Below, piece by piece: positions 39,945 through 48,280 of a stretch of 64,000 nucleotides of DNA (positions are counted from its first letter, which is position 1; every line of letters begins with the position of its first letter). A program made the position numbers and the translations under genes. Origin of the DNA: Novosphingobium sp. SG751A. GTDB taxonomy: Bacteria; Pseudomonadota; Alphaproteobacteria; Sphingomonadales; Sphingomonadaceae. The notes beneath the pieces are model-generated. The model was given only the letters and a program-made list of their open reading frames with translations, did not search any database and was not told where the DNA came from. The stretch is from assembly GCF_013149295.1 (NCBI RefSeq), contig NZ_JABGCB010000011.1, forward strand, positions 153,712 to 217,711, in the 5' to 3' direction.

Positions 39945-40666
39945 GGCTGGCCGTTCTCCCGGCGCGGCGGATAGCGCAGCGCGCCAGTGGGGTCCGACAT
40001 CCGCCCACGATCCAGCCGCATAATCAGGCTGCCGGGCACTTTCTGCAACAGGTGCAGATCGTGGGTGGCCACCACCACGGTCGTGCCCAGCCGGTTGAGC
40101 GCCTCGAACAGGCGCAGCAATTTGACGGCCATATCAGGGTCTACGTTGCCGGTCGGCTCGTCGGCCACCAGCAATTCGGGCCGCCCGATCACCGCGCGCG
40201 CAATGGCCACGCGCTGCTGCTCACCGCCCGATAGTGTGGCCGGGCGCGCCTCCATCCGGTCGACAAGGCCCACCCATTCGAGCATATCCTTGACCGGCTG
40301 GACCACATCGCGTTCCGGCACCCCCGCCACGCGCAGCGGCAGCGCCACATTGTCAAAGGCCGAAAGGTGGGGAACCAGCCGGTAATCCTGATAGACCACC
40401 CCGATCCGCCGCCGAAATCCGGGCAGGCGGTGGCGCGGCAGGGTGATCGCATCGGTGCCGAACAGGCTGATCATCCCGCGCGAAGGGCGCTGGGCCAGAT
40501 AAAGCATGCGCAGCAGCGAGGATTTGCCCGCGCCGCTGGCCCCGGTCAGAAAATAGAAATGGCCCGCATGAAGCGTGAAACCGACATCGCATAACACCTC
40601 GCGATCGGGGCCATAGCGCAGGCCGACATTGTCGAACCTTGCGATTTCTCCTGTTATGCCCGTCAT
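39941..40666 (-). CDS. ftsE: Cell division ATP-binding protein FtsE
   Basis: 241 aa ABC ATPase. Walker A GASGAGKSSLLR, the signature LSGGEQQRVAIARA and Walker B LLVADEPTGN are intact, and the H-loop is VVATHD. It starts an operon with ftsX, ydcF-like and plsC-like genes. The 210-bp upstream region is divergent from the zinc-ribbon gene and contains the inverted repeat TGCAAC-T-GTTGCA (40847-40859) near the latter's start. Confidence 0.97.
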   Translation of the reverse strand: MTGITGEIARFDNVGLRYGPDREVLCDVGFTLHAGHFYFLTGASGAGKSSLLRMLYLAQRPSRGMISLFGTDAITLPRHRLPGFRRRIGVVYQDYRLVPHLSAFDNVALPLRVAGVPERDVVQPVKDMLEWVGLVDRMEARPATLSGGEQQRVAIARAVIGRPELLVADEPTGNVDPDMAVKLLRLFEALNRLGTTVVVATHDLHLLQKVPGSLIMRLDRGRMSDPTGALRYPPRRENGQP

Positions 40667-40876
40667 TTGGCCCTCCCACGCGCTTCAGACGCGGCAACAC
40701 ATCTGCGCAAAATGCAGCATTGCAAGCTTGTAACGGGGGAGCGCTCGACCATTGTGACCCAGCTATAGTACGGCTTTGCCCGCGAAAAAAGGGCGGTGGA
40801 AAAATGGCTGTTCGCGCGGCGGTCGCCCCCTGTTCCCCTTGTGCTGTGCAACTGTTGCATGCTTTAGCTGTGGGCG

Positions 40877-41641
40877 ATGATTATTGCCTGTCCTGCTTGC
40901 GCGACACGCTATGCCGTCCCCGACAGCGCCATCGGGGTCGATGGCCGCACCGTGCGCTGCGCCACCTGCCGCCATAGCTGGTTTCAGGAAGGGCCGGTGA
41001 TTGAGGTGCCCGCAGCACCGGCTCCGTCACCCCAACCTCCTGTGCAGCAGCCCCCGGTCGAGCAGGCACCGCCGCCCGCTCCGGCACCGCCGCCGCCCCC
41101 ACCTCCGGTTATGGCCGCGCCCCCTCCCGCCCCGGCGGCTGAGCAGGCGCCGCCCGCAATAGCGGATAATTTCGCTGCCACCCCTTCCAGCTTTGCCCAT
41201 GAGCCCCCCTTCCGACCGCGCCGCAATCCGGCGCGCATGTGGACGATGCTGGCCGTCGGCTTTGCCTTGATGGCCAGCGGCGCAATGGCGGCGGTCTATC
41301 AGTTCGGCCTGCCCGCGTGGCTGCCCCTGCCCCAGACCGGGCATAGCGAGCCTGATCTCAAGCTGACCTTTCCGGCCGCGCGTCAGGAACGCCGCCCGCT
41401 CAACAATCAGAACGATTATTTCAACATTTCCGGCACGATCACCAATATCGGCCAGAACCGCCGCAGCGTGCCCAGTCTGGTGATTGTGCTGCGCGATGCG
41501 CGCAACCGCGCGGTCTATACGGTCGAGGCCGCGCCGCCCAAACCCGTGCTGAACCCCGGTGAGAACCTGACCATCAACACCGCGATCGTTGACGCGCCCA
41601 AAGCGGCGGTTTCGGCCGAGGTGAAATGGAAGGTGAATTGA
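40877..41641 (+). CDS. MJ0042-type zinc-ribbon protein with transmembrane helix (DUF3426-like)
   Basis: 254 aa. The N-terminal zinc ribbon has two CxxC pairs (ACPACATRYAV and RCATCRHSWFQ), as in MJ0042-family proteins. A long Pro/Ala linker (about 45-105) is followed by one transmembrane helix (about 123-142) and a periplasmic beta domain (SGTITNIGQNRRSVPSLVIV) like DUF3426. Function unknown. The start was placed at MIIACPACATRYAV, the invariant family opening. It is divergent from ftsE. Confidence 0.9.
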   Translation: MIIACPACATRYAVPDSAIGVDGRTVRCATCRHSWFQEGPVIEVPAAPAPSPQPPVQQPPVEQAPPPAPAPPPPPPPVMAAPPPAPAAEQAPPAIADNFAATPSSFAHEPPFRPRRNPARMWTMLAVGFALMASGAMAAVYQFGLPAWLPLPQTGHSEPDLKLTFPAARQERRPLNNQNDYFNISGTITNIGQNRRSVPSLVIVLRDARNRAVYTVEAAPPKPVLNPGENLTINTAIVDAPKAAVSAEVKWKVN

Positions 41642-41753
41642 AACAAATTTTCCACAGGTTCGATTCAGCGCTTGGCAAGGTCAAACTCCTCTGTTAGGGG
41701 CGCCCTCCTACCCCACTGATAGGTCAGAGCTTCTGACAGATCAGACACTGATT

Positions 41754-41840
41754 GCGGTCGTGGCGGAATTGGTAGACGCGCAACGTTGAGGTCGTTGTGG
41801 GTGAAAACCCGTGGAAGTTCGAGTCTTCTCGACCGCACCA
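41754..41840 (+). tRNA. tRNA-Leu (anticodon GAG)
   Basis: Acceptor GCGGTCG (41754-41760) pairs with CGACCGC (41830-41836), discriminator A and genomically encoded CCA (41838-41840). The anticodon stem CAACG/CGTTG encloses the loop TTGAGGT, giving anticodon GAG at 41788-41790. The long variable arm (GGGTGAAAACCC) is a class II feature typical of leucine tRNA. The T arm contains GTTCGAGTC. A terminator follows 10 bp later. TTGGCA at 41672-41677 may be part of the promoter. Confidence 0.97.
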
Positions 41841-41850
41841 GAACAAACGA

Positions 41851-41874
41851 GGCAGGGGCAACCCTGCCTTTTTT
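41851..41874 (+). terminator. Intrinsic terminator of tRNA-Leu
   Basis: GGCAGGG-GCAA-CCCTGCC stem-loop (41851-41868) followed by six T, 10 bp after the tRNA CCA end. Confidence 0.92.
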
Positions 41875-41918
41875 GTTGCCTGCTTTCCACGTGAATGCTT
41901 GCCTTCAACCCACTGTGA

Positions 41919-41946
41919 ATATACGAAGCATATACGATTCGTATAT
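41919..41946. promoter_or_regulatory. Triple half-site operator upstream of the ParD-like gene
   Basis: ATATACGAA (41919-41927) and TTCGTATAT (41938-41946) form a perfect 9-bp inverted repeat, and the spacer contains a third half-site, ATATACGA (41930-41937). The array lies 13 bp before the ParD-like start. Arrays like this are typical operators for ribbon-helix-helix antitoxins; autoregulation is inferred. Confidence 0.6.
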
Positions 41947-41958
41947 ACAGGAGCCGTT

Positions 41959-42183
41959 ATGGGCATCGTCAACATCGAGGATGAGCTGCACGAGCAATTG
42001 CGCAAGGCCAGCAAGGTCTCCTGCCGCTCGATCAACGCGCAGGCCGCCTTCTGGATCCGCATCGGCATGCTGTGCGAGATGAACCCCCAGATGAGCTTTC
42101 AGGACATCGTGACGCGCGAATTGCGCGAGGCAGGCGTCGATCCTGCGCTAAGCCCAATTGGGGCCGGGGCCATATCAGGATGA
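41959..42183 (+). CDS. ParD-like ribbon-helix-helix protein (orphan antitoxin type)
   Basis: 74 aa: MGIVNIEDELHEQLRKASKV, then SCRSINAQAAFWIRIGMLCE, resembling ParD-like proteins, whose N-terminal beta strand binds DNA as a dimer. The ATG is preceded by CAGGAG. An upstream-extended frame running through the tRNA gene is spurious. No ParE-type toxin follows; instead the stop overlaps the start of map by 4 bp (ATGA). The operator upstream supports a DNA-binding role. It may be a transcriptional autoregulator of the map message. Confidence 0.85.
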   Translation: MGIVNIEDELHEQLRKASKVSCRSINAQAAFWIRIGMLCEMNPQMSFQDIVTRELREAGVDPALSPIGAGAISG

Positions 42184-42950
42184 TCAAGACCGCCACCGAA
42201 ATCGAGGTGATGGCCCAGGCCGGGCGCCTGCTGGCCGATGTGTTTGCCTATCTCGACACGCTGCCGCTGGCCGGCGCGACGACGATGGAGATCAACGACC
42301 GGGTCGAGGCCTATATCACCGGCCCCCTGCAAAGCCGCCCGGCCAGCAAGGGGCAATATAACTATCCCTATGTGCTGAACTGTTCGCGCAACCATGTGGT
42401 GTGCCACGGCATGCCATCGGAAAACGATGTTCTGGCCGATGGCGATATCGTCAATTTCGACATCACGCTGGAAAAGGACGGCTTCATCGCCGATTCGTCC
42501 AAGACCTATATGATCGGCAACGTTTCGCCCCATGCGCGACGGCTGGTCAAAACCACCTATGAGGCGATGTGGCAGGGGATTCGCGCGGTGCGCCCCGGCG
42601 CGCGGCTGGGGGATATCGGCCATGCGATCGAACGCCATGCCAAAAAGGCGGGCTATTCGATCGTACGCGAATATTGCGGCCATGGCATCGGGCGCGAAAT
42701 GCATGAGGACCCGCAGGTGCTGCATTTCGGCCGCCCCGGCACAGGGCTCACTCTGCACGAAGGGATGATCTTCACCATCGAGCCCATGCTGAACGAGGGC
42801 CGCGCAAAGGTGGAGACGCTTGACGACGGGTGGAGCGTGGTGACCGCCGACGGCAAATTATCGGCGCAATTTGAGCATACCGTGGCCGTTACGGCGCAGG
42901 GCGTGCGGGTGCTGACCCTGAGGCCTGAGGAAAAACCGGCGCGCCGTTAA
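42180..42950 (+). CDS. map: Type I methionine aminopeptidase, coupled to a ParD-like gene
   Basis: 256 aa. It removes the initiator Met from nascent proteins. The dinuclear metal ligands D94, D105, H168, E201 and E232 are all present (NFDITL, ADSSKTY, YCGHGIGREMHEDP, FTIEPML, AQFEHT), as is catalytic H76 in VCHGMP. There is no zinc-finger or SH3-type N-terminal extension. It starts with MIKTATEIEVMAQ inside the ParD-like stop codon. Whether it is the housekeeping enzyme or a second paralogue cannot be told from this window; the TA-like coupling hints at a paralogue. Confidence 0.96.
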   Translation: MIKTATEIEVMAQAGRLLADVFAYLDTLPLAGATTMEINDRVEAYITGPLQSRPASKGQYNYPYVLNCSRNHVVCHGMPSENDVLADGDIVNFDITLEKDGFIADSSKTYMIGNVSPHARRLVKTTYEAMWQGIRAVRPGARLGDIGHAIERHAKKAGYSIVREYCGHGIGREMHEDPQVLHFGRPGTGLTLHEGMIFTIEPMLNEGRAKVETLDDGWSVVTADGKLSAQFEHTVAVTAQGVRVLTLRPEEKPARR

Positions 42951-42967
42951 CCGGCGCGCCCGTCCCC

Positions 42968-44194
42968 TTAGAGCAATTCCTTCAAAGGCACGCCGCTGTC
43001 CGCCAGCGCGGCCAGATCGGGCGTAGCCCCCGCCTCGACCAGCTTGCGGCCCTGAACGTAATCCTTGACGCTGTTGACGCAGTCGAGCGCAATCACACGG
43101 CCCGCCTTCAGGTAAACCACGCTGAACGAGCGCGCCGCCACATCGCCGCGCAGCACCGTCTGGTCATAGCCCACCGACAGACCCGCAGTTTGCAGCCGCA
43201 GATCATACTGGTTCGACCAGAACCACGGGAAGGCGTGATAAGGCTTTTCCTCGCCCAGGATATGCTTGGCGACGCAGGAGGCCTGATCATTGGCGTTCTG
43301 AACCGATTCGACGCGCATCACCACGCCCTCGGCAAAGTCGCAGGCAAAGGCCGCGCAATCGCCCACCGCATAGACATCGGGCAGCGAGGTGCGGCAATAT
43401 TCGTCCACATCCACGCCATTGGCCCCGGCAGCGCCCGCCAGAATCAGCGGGCCGACCGCAGGCACGATGCCGATGCCGACGATCACCACATCGGCGGGGA
43501 TCACCTCGCCATCGGACAATTCTACGCCCGTCACCTTGTCGGTGCCCACCAGCCGCTCGACGCCGCTGATGCCGGTGCGCAGATCGACGCCATGCGCCCG
43601 ATGCTCCGCCTCATAGAAAGCCGACAGCTCCGGCCCCGCCACCCGCGCCAGCACACGCGGCGCCAGTTCGAGCAGCGCGACATGGCGGCCCATCTTCGAG
43701 AGCACCGCGGCGGCCTCCAGCCCGATATAGCCGCCGCCGATGACGACGAAATTCTGCGCCCCGGCATCAACCTCGCCCATCAGCGCATCAGCGTCGGCCC
43801 GCGTGCGCACCCCATAAACGCCCGCCAGATCCGCGCCTTCACACGACAGGCGCCGCGCATCGCCGCCCGCCGCCCAAACCAGACGGCCATATTCGATGGT
43901 CTCGCCATCGGCCAAAGTCACCTGATGCGCCGCGCCATCAACACTGGCGACCTCGCGCCCCAACAGCAATTCGACCTGCTTTTCCTCCCAGAACGCAGCC
44001 GGGCGGATATAAAGGCGGTCAAAGGTCTTTTCCCGCGCAAAATATTCCTTGGACAAAGGCGGGCGTTCATAGGGCGGCTCAACCTCGCGCCCCACAATCG
44101 CCACAGAGCCGGTAAAGCCCCCCTGACGCAGCGCAATCGCGCATTGAGCCCCGGCGTGTCCCCCGCCCACGATCAGAATGTCTTTTTTATCCAT
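42968..44194 (-). CDS. FAD/NAD-dependent ferredoxin-reductase-like oxidoreductase
   Basis: 408 aa, class of putidaredoxin/rubredoxin reductases and the reductase components of sphingomonad dioxygenases. FAD site [23 protein letters not shown] site [20 protein letters not shown], and the second FAD motif [15 protein letters not shown] are in order. [11 protein letters not shown] and [15 protein letters not shown] are typical of this reductase group. Possible partners are a [2Fe-2S] ferredoxin and a P450 or oxygenase; the P450 at 5697-6884 is a speculative one. The gene is monocistronic, convergent with map. Confidence 0.92.
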   Translation of the reverse strand: MDKKDILIVGGGHAGAQCAIALRQGGFTGSVAIVGREVEPPYERPPLSKEYFAREKTFDRLYIRPAAFWEEKQVELLLGREVASVDGAAHQVTLADGETIEYGRLVWAAGGDARRLSCEGADLAGVYGVRTRADADALMGEVDAGAQNFVVIGGGYIGLEAAAVLSKMGRHVALLELAPRVLARVAGPELSAFYEAEHRAHGVDLRTGISGVERLVGTDKVTGVELSDGEVIPADVVIVGIGIVPAVGPLILAGAAGANGVDVDEYCRTSLPDVYAVGDCAAFACDFAEGVVMRVESVQNANDQASCVAKHILGEEKPYHAFPWFWSNQYDLRLQTAGLSVGYDQTVLRGDVAARSFSVVYLKAGRVIALDCVNSVKDYVQGRKLVEAGATPDLAALADSGVPLKELL

Positions 44195-44260
44195 GGAACG
44201 TGTGGTTTGACGAAAAGCGCGCCAAGGTCAATCTTTGGCGTGATCGGAAATGCAGTGGGC

Positions 44261-45637
44261 CTATTCAATTGCAGCCATTTCCTCGGCCATGATGCGCAGC
44301 GCGCGCAGCGAGGTCTGCGCCGCGTTGAAGCGCAGATAGGCCCCCGCGCTCTGACTGGGGCTGAACACATTGCCCGGCGCCAGCACCACCCCGCGCGCCC
44401 GGCAGGCCTGCGCCAGTTTCGCACTTTCGCGCCCCGGCGGCAGGGCGCACCACAGGTTGAAGCCCCCCACCGGATCGCCCCAGACCCGCAGGCCCATCGC
44501 GCCCAATTGCCCGGCCAGATCCGCCCGTGCGCCTGCCAGCCTGCGCCGCAAACCATCGATATGCTTGCGATATTGCCCACCCACCAGCACATGCGCGATG
44601 GCCGCCGCCGAAAGCGGACTGGGCCCGCCAAAGCCGGTGGCGACCTGAAGATCGCACAGCGCATCGATCCATTCCCCCCGCGCCATGATATAGCCGCAGC
44701 GCAGCGAGGCCGAGAGCGTCTTGGAAAAGCTGCCGATGCGGATCACGCTCTGCAACCCGTCCAGCACCGCCATGCGCGGCGCCTGTTGCACGAAATCGGC
44801 AAAGATATCGTCCTCGACAATCACCATGCCGTGCGCGGCGGCAATGGCGGGCAGGCGATGGGCGATCTGGGGCGAAAAGCCCGCCCCGGTGGGATTATGC
44901 GGCGCCGAATTGGTCAGATAGAGCCGGGGTCTTTCGCGCGCGACAATCGCCTCGAACTGCGCCGGATCGGGGCCATGGGGGCCATAGGGCACGCTGACCA
45001 CGCGGGCGCTGTGGGCGGCCAGCAGCGCCTGAAAATTGAAATAGCATGGATCGTCGAGCAGCACCGCATCGCCGGGGCGCAACATCAGGCGGCAGATCAG
45101 GTCGATGGCCTGCGTCCCCGATCCGGTCAGCAGTACCTGGTCGGGATGCACCGCCAGCCCCTCGCCCGCTATGGCCAGCGCCAGTTGGCGGCGCAGGCTG
45201 GGTTCGCCCCGCGTCGAGCCATAAAGCGTGAGCAGCACCGGGTCCGCCGCCGCCGCGCGCAAGGCGCGGCGCAGCGCCTCCTGCGGCATCCAGTCGGGGG
45301 GAAGCCAGCCGCAGCCCGGCTTTTCGGTTTCCGCATCGGCATCAAGCGACTGGCGCGAGACCCAGAATGGGTCGATTTCCGCCGGGCGCGCGGGGGCATT
45401 CTGCGCGGGGCCCTTGGGCGGGGCGGCAAGGCGGGCGACGAAGAAGCCCGATTTGGGCACCGCCGCGATCAGCCCGTCGGCCACCATCCGGTCATAGGCC
45501 TCGACCACCGTAGCTGGCGAAACATGCAGCGCGGCGGCGCATTGGCGCACCGAGGGCAGCTTGTCCCCCTCGCCCAGCAGGCCCGAGGCGATACGGCCAC
45601 GGATGGTTTCGATCACCATATTGATGCGGGTCGTCAT
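44261..45637 (-). CDS. MocR-family regulator (GntR helix-turn-helix fused to PLP aminotransferase fold)
   Basis: 458 aa. The N-terminal GntR winged helix (LPSVRQCAAALHVSPATVVE, about 28-47) is joined to an aminotransferase-like domain of fold type I. The PLP lysine lies in IGSFSKTLSASLRCGY, and NSAPHNPTGAGFS is the substrate/cofactor loop. Such proteins sense PLP, GABA or amino-acid ligands. It is divergent from an EamA-type exporter with a three-site operator-like region between, suggesting ligand-controlled export. Confidence 0.94.
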   Translation of the reverse strand: MTTRINMVIETIRGRIASGLLGEGDKLPSVRQCAAALHVSPATVVEAYDRMVADGLIAAVPKSGFFVARLAAPPKGPAQNAPARPAEIDPFWVSRQSLDADAETEKPGCGWLPPDWMPQEALRRALRAAAADPVLLTLYGSTRGEPSLRRQLALAIAGEGLAVHPDQVLLTGSGTQAIDLICRLMLRPGDAVLLDDPCYFNFQALLAAHSARVVSVPYGPHGPDPAQFEAIVARERPRLYLTNSAPHNPTGAGFSPQIAHRLPAIAAAHGMVIVEDDIFADFVQQAPRMAVLDGLQSVIRIGSFSKTLSASLRCGYIMARGEWIDALCDLQVATGFGGPSPLSAAAIAHVLVGGQYRKHIDGLRRRLAGARADLAGQLGAMGLRVWGDPVGGFNLWCALPPGRESAKLAQACRARGVVLAPGNVFSPSQSAGAYLRFNAAQTSLRALRIMAEEMAAIE

Positions 45638-45656
45638 GTGTGCTGCTCTTTACATC

Positions 45657-45690
45657 GATACAGATGATGTAATCTGTATCATACTGTATC
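45657..45690. promoter_or_regulatory. MocR operator candidate (CTGTATC repeats)
   Basis: GATACAGAT (45657-45665) and ATCTGTATC (45672-45680) are a perfect 9-bp inverted repeat; CTGTATC recurs at 45684-45690, 10 bp after the previous one, so it lies on the same helical face. One inverted and one direct repeat of a 7-bp core is the pattern known for MocR/GabR/PdxR sites. Lies between the MocR gene and the EamA transporter. Confidence 0.6.
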
Positions 45691-45741
45691 TGGGCGCAAG
45701 CCCCCCGCATGACCTATTGGGCGACCTCTAAGGAGGCCATC

Positions 45742-46602
45742 ATGCAGGATATCAGAAAAGGTTGGATCAACGGGATGATCGGCGTCGCGCTGTTCAGCGG
45801 GTCGATGCCCGCCACGCGCGCGGCGGTGATCGGGTTCACCCCGCTGTTCCTGACCGCGGCACGGGCGATCATTGCGGGCGGGCTTGGCGCGCTGATGCTG
45901 CTGGCCATGCGCGAAAGCCTGCCGCGCGGGCGGCAATGGCTCTCGCTGGCCATGATCGCGGGCGGCGTGGTGGTGGGCTTTCCGCTGCTGACGGCCATCG
46001 CCCTCCAAGAAATCTCGGCGGCGCGCTCGCTGGTCTTTGTCGGGCTGCTGCCGCTCTCCACCGCCCTGTTCGGCGTGCTGCGCGGGGGCGAGCGGCCCGG
46101 AGCGATCTTCTGGCTCTTTGCGCTGATGGGCGCGGGATGCGTGGCGGGCTATGCGCTCTCACACAATGCCGCCGCCTCGCCGCTGGGCGATGCGCTGATG
46201 GTGGCCGCCGTGATCGTCTGCGGACTGGGCTATGCCGAAGGCGCCGTGCTGACCCGGCAGATGGGCGGATGGCAGGTGATTTGCTGGGCGCTCGTCATCT
46301 GCACCCCGCTGGCCGGAGTGCTGGCTGCGCTCACATGGCCGCAAAGCATCGCCTCCATCGGCGCGCCAAGCTGGGTCGGGCTGTTCTACGTCTCGGTCTG
46401 CACCATGCTGCTCGGCTTCATCTTCTGGTATCGCGGGCTGGCGCTGGGCGGCATCGCGCGGGTCGGGCAATTGCAGTTGCTCCAGCCGTTTCTGGGGCTG
46501 GGGCTGGCGGCGGTGTTCCTGCATGAGGCGATTGCACCCGCGATGCTGATTGCCGTTGGGGCCGTGGTGGGCTGTGTGGCGGGCGCGCGCAGGTTTGCCT
46601 GA
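45742..46602 (+). CDS. EamA/DMT-family transporter
   Basis: 286 aa with ten predicted hydrophobic helices in two EamA halves. MIGVALFSGSMPATRAAVIG opens the first half, and GVLRGGERPGAIFWLFALMG starts near the middle. Family members export amino acids, sugars or metabolites. AAGGAGG lies 6 nt before this ATG, which favours it over an 11-codon extension. It is divergent from, and probably controlled by, the MocR regulator. A repeat starts 4 bp after the stop. Confidence 0.92.
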   Translation: MQDIRKGWINGMIGVALFSGSMPATRAAVIGFTPLFLTAARAIIAGGLGALMLLAMRESLPRGRQWLSLAMIAGGVVVGFPLLTAIALQEISAARSLVFVGLLPLSTALFGVLRGGERPGAIFWLFALMGAGCVAGYALSHNAAASPLGDALMVAAVIVCGLGYAEGAVLTRQMGGWQVICWALVICTPLAGVLAALTWPQSIASIGAPSWVGLFYVSVCTMLLGFIFWYRGLALGGIARVGQLQLLQPFLGLGLAAVFLHEAIAPAMLIAVGAVVGCVAGARRFA

Positions 46603-46606
46603 TTTG

Positions 46607-46833
46607 TGCCTCCGGCGGGCAAAGGGACTCGTCCCTTTGCAATCCCATTAATGGGTGGCGCATGATCGGCAAACAAGCGTGATGGCTTTATAAAGCCTGC
46701 GGCGCGAATGCCTTACGCTGATTCGCGCCGCAGGCTTTAAAATCGCAACGCCGCGTCCCAAACCTAAGGTCAGCCCACAACACCAAAATTATCGGGATTG
46801 CAAAGGGCCCCCGCCCTTTGCCCACCAGAGGCA
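46607..46833. repeat. Composite palindromic element, copy 5 (short arm left, A-A type)
   Basis: Left end TGCCTCCGGCGGGCAAAGGG with hairpin CAAAGGGACTCGTCCCTTTG; centre an 18-bp perfect stem AAAGCCTGCGGCGCGAAT (46692-46709) with ATTCGCGCCGCAGGCTTT (46721-46738); right end CAAAGGGCCCCCGCCCTTTG. The right end reads CCCACCAGAGGCA, the most diverged of the A ends. Fills the gap between the convergent EamA and J-domain genes, 4 and 15 bp from their stops. Confidence 0.92.
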
Positions 46834-46848
46834 AACCTTCAAAACCCC

Positions 46849-47391
46849 TTAAATCCCACTCCCCTTCCACGACCGCCGCTCCTCGGCAGCGCGCAACACC
46901 TCATAGGCCAGTTGCAACTTGCGGAAGGCTTTGGCGGCTTCTTCGTCATTGGGGCGCACGTCGGGGTGGACCTCTTTGGCCTTTGTCCGCCACGCTTTCT
47001 TGATCGCGTCGAAATCGGCGTCGCTTTCCAGATCCAGCACTTCGAGCGCGCGCATCTCGTCGCGGCTGCGGGTGCCGTCACCCGATCCGGTCCATCCGTA
47101 GTAGGATGATTCGCGATAGCCCGCGCTGGTCTGCTGTTCAGCCTTTTCCCGCGACTCGGCCTCTTCCTTGTCGAGGCCCGCGAAATAGTCCCAGCCCGAA
47201 TTGTATTCGGCAGCGTGATTCTGGCAAAAATACCAGCGATCCGGGCTGTTAGGCGATTTCGGCGCGGGGCAATTGCCCGGTTCGCTGCATCCGGCGCGGT
47301 CGCACAGGCGCACATGCGCCGCCTCGCGGCCACTTTCATAGCCACGCCAGCGCGGGAATCCCCAATCCGATGATCGACCTGCACGAGCCAT
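46849..47391 (-). CDS. J-domain protein with N-terminal Cys-rich segment
   Basis: 180 aa. The C-terminal 65 residues are a J domain (ALEVLDLESDADFDAIKKAW, the HPD motif in KEVHPDVRPND, then KAFRKLQLAYEVL). The N-terminal part has Cys/His pairs (RLCDRAGCSEPGNCPAP, WYFCQNHAAEYN) that could bind zinc. J-domain proteins stimulate a DnaK-type chaperone; the client is unknown. The J domain at the C-terminus with an N-terminal zinc-like region is a type seen in alphaproteobacteria. Confidence 0.85.
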   Translation of the reverse strand: MARAGRSSDWGFPRWRGYESGREAAHVRLCDRAGCSEPGNCPAPKSPNSPDRWYFCQNHAAEYNSGWDYFAGLDKEEAESREKAEQQTSAGYRESSYYGWTGSGDGTRSRDEMRALEVLDLESDADFDAIKKAWRTKAKEVHPDVRPNDEEAAKAFRKLQLAYEVLRAAEERRSWKGSGI

Positions 47392-47493
47392 CCGCGCTTA
47401 CTGACAAAACCGGGCCCTCTACGCAAGTGTCCGCAGAGGCTGCTTGCTATGTCGCATTGCAATCGCAGGCTTTTTCGCTTAAGCGCCCGCCCC

Positions 47494-47607
47494 ATGAGCC
47501 GCCAACTTGCCCTTGCCAGCATGATTGCCATTGCCGCGAGCGCCGCCTGTGCGCTGATGGCGCCCGGTATGGCCATGGCGCGCTACGCCACTATCATCCT
47601 GCGCTGA
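47494..47607 (+). CDS. Possible small secreted/hydrophobic peptide (37 aa)
   Basis: MSRQLALASMIAIAASAACA followed by LMAPGMAMARYATIILR. It resembles a signal peptide with little mature sequence. No strong ribosome binding site is visible and no family is recognised; it lies between the J-domain gene and the pal terminator. Treat as tentative. Confidence 0.25.
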   Translation: MSRQLALASMIAIAASAACALMAPGMAMARYATIILR

Positions 47608-47613
47608 AAACAA

Positions 47614-47646
47614 AACCCCGCCACCGGATCGCTCCGGCGCGGGGTT
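47614..47646 (-). terminator. Terminator of the tol-pal operon
   Basis: AACCCCGC (47614-47621) pairs with GCGGGGTT (47639-47646) around an inner CCGGATCGCTCCGG stem; on the minus strand it ends TTTTGTTTTC. Lies 36 bp after the pal stop. Confidence 0.8.
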
Positions 47647-47681
47647 CTGCATCGCTTGTGATCGCCGGATCAGTCGCCCGA

Positions 47682-48224
47682 TCAGTCGATGGTGACGGTC
47701 ACGGCGCGGCGATTCTTCGCCCATGCTTCCTCAGTCGAAGCGGTATCGACCGGGCGTTCCTTGCCATAGCTGACCGTGGTCAGGCGCGAGGCGTCGACGC
47801 CCAGGCTGACCAGGAATGCCTTGGCAGAATTGGCGCGGCGTTCGCCAAGGGCGAGGTTGTAATCGCGGGTGCCGCGTTCGTCGGCATGGCCCTCGATGGT
47901 GGCCTTCTTGCCCGGATACTTCAGCAGCCAGCCCGCCTGAACGCGCAGGATATCGGCCGAGATCTGGTCGATGTCATACTTGTCCAGCGCGAAGTGGATG
48001 GTGTCGCGACCATTGACCGAGGCCAGGAAGTCGGCCTGCGAACCCGGCGCCGGGCCAACCGGCACGACAGGAGCCGGTGCGGGCATGGTGTTGGTGACCG
48101 GCGGGCCGGGTTCGGGCGGCAACTGCTTGGGCGGCTTGGGCGAGCAGGCCGAAAGGGCCAGCGCGCTCACGCTGACGAGCACACCGGCGCTCAGCAGGCG
48201 AGTATTGAGCATGGAGGGCATCAT
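47682..48224 (-). CDS. pal: Peptidoglycan-associated lipoprotein Pal
   Basis: 180 aa. The lipobox LSAC (24-27) gives the lipidated Cys27 that anchors Pal in the outer membrane. A Pro-rich linker precedes the OmpA-like domain (about 70-180), whose peptidoglycan-binding core is IEGHADERGTRDYNLALGER followed by RANSAKAFLVSLGV. AAGGAGA before the ATG supports this start; a second in-frame ATG follows immediately. Last gene of the tol-pal cluster. Confidence 0.97.
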   Translation of the reverse strand: MMPSMLNTRLLSAGVLVSVSALALSACSPKPPKQLPPEPGPPVTNTMPAPAPVVPVGPAPGSQADFLASVNGRDTIHFALDKYDIDQISADILRVQAGWLLKYPGKKATIEGHADERGTRDYNLALGERRANSAKAFLVSLGVDASRLTTVSYGKERPVDTASTEEAWAKNRRAVTVTID

Positions 48225-48280
48225 GTCTTCTCCTTGACTACAGGGGTAGTAAGTACAGAGGGTAGGCAAAACTGGGCCCG

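Noticed and set aside
41797..41958. N-terminal extension of the ParD-like gene through the tRNA-Leu gene
   Set aside because: The tRNA, its terminator and the operator lie in this stretch; the ATG at 41959 has a good ribosome binding site.
43190..45667. An 825-codon open frame antisense to the flavoprotein and MocR genes
   Set aside because: Spans two real genes on the opposite strand and has shadow-type composition; the length comes from GC-biased codon use.
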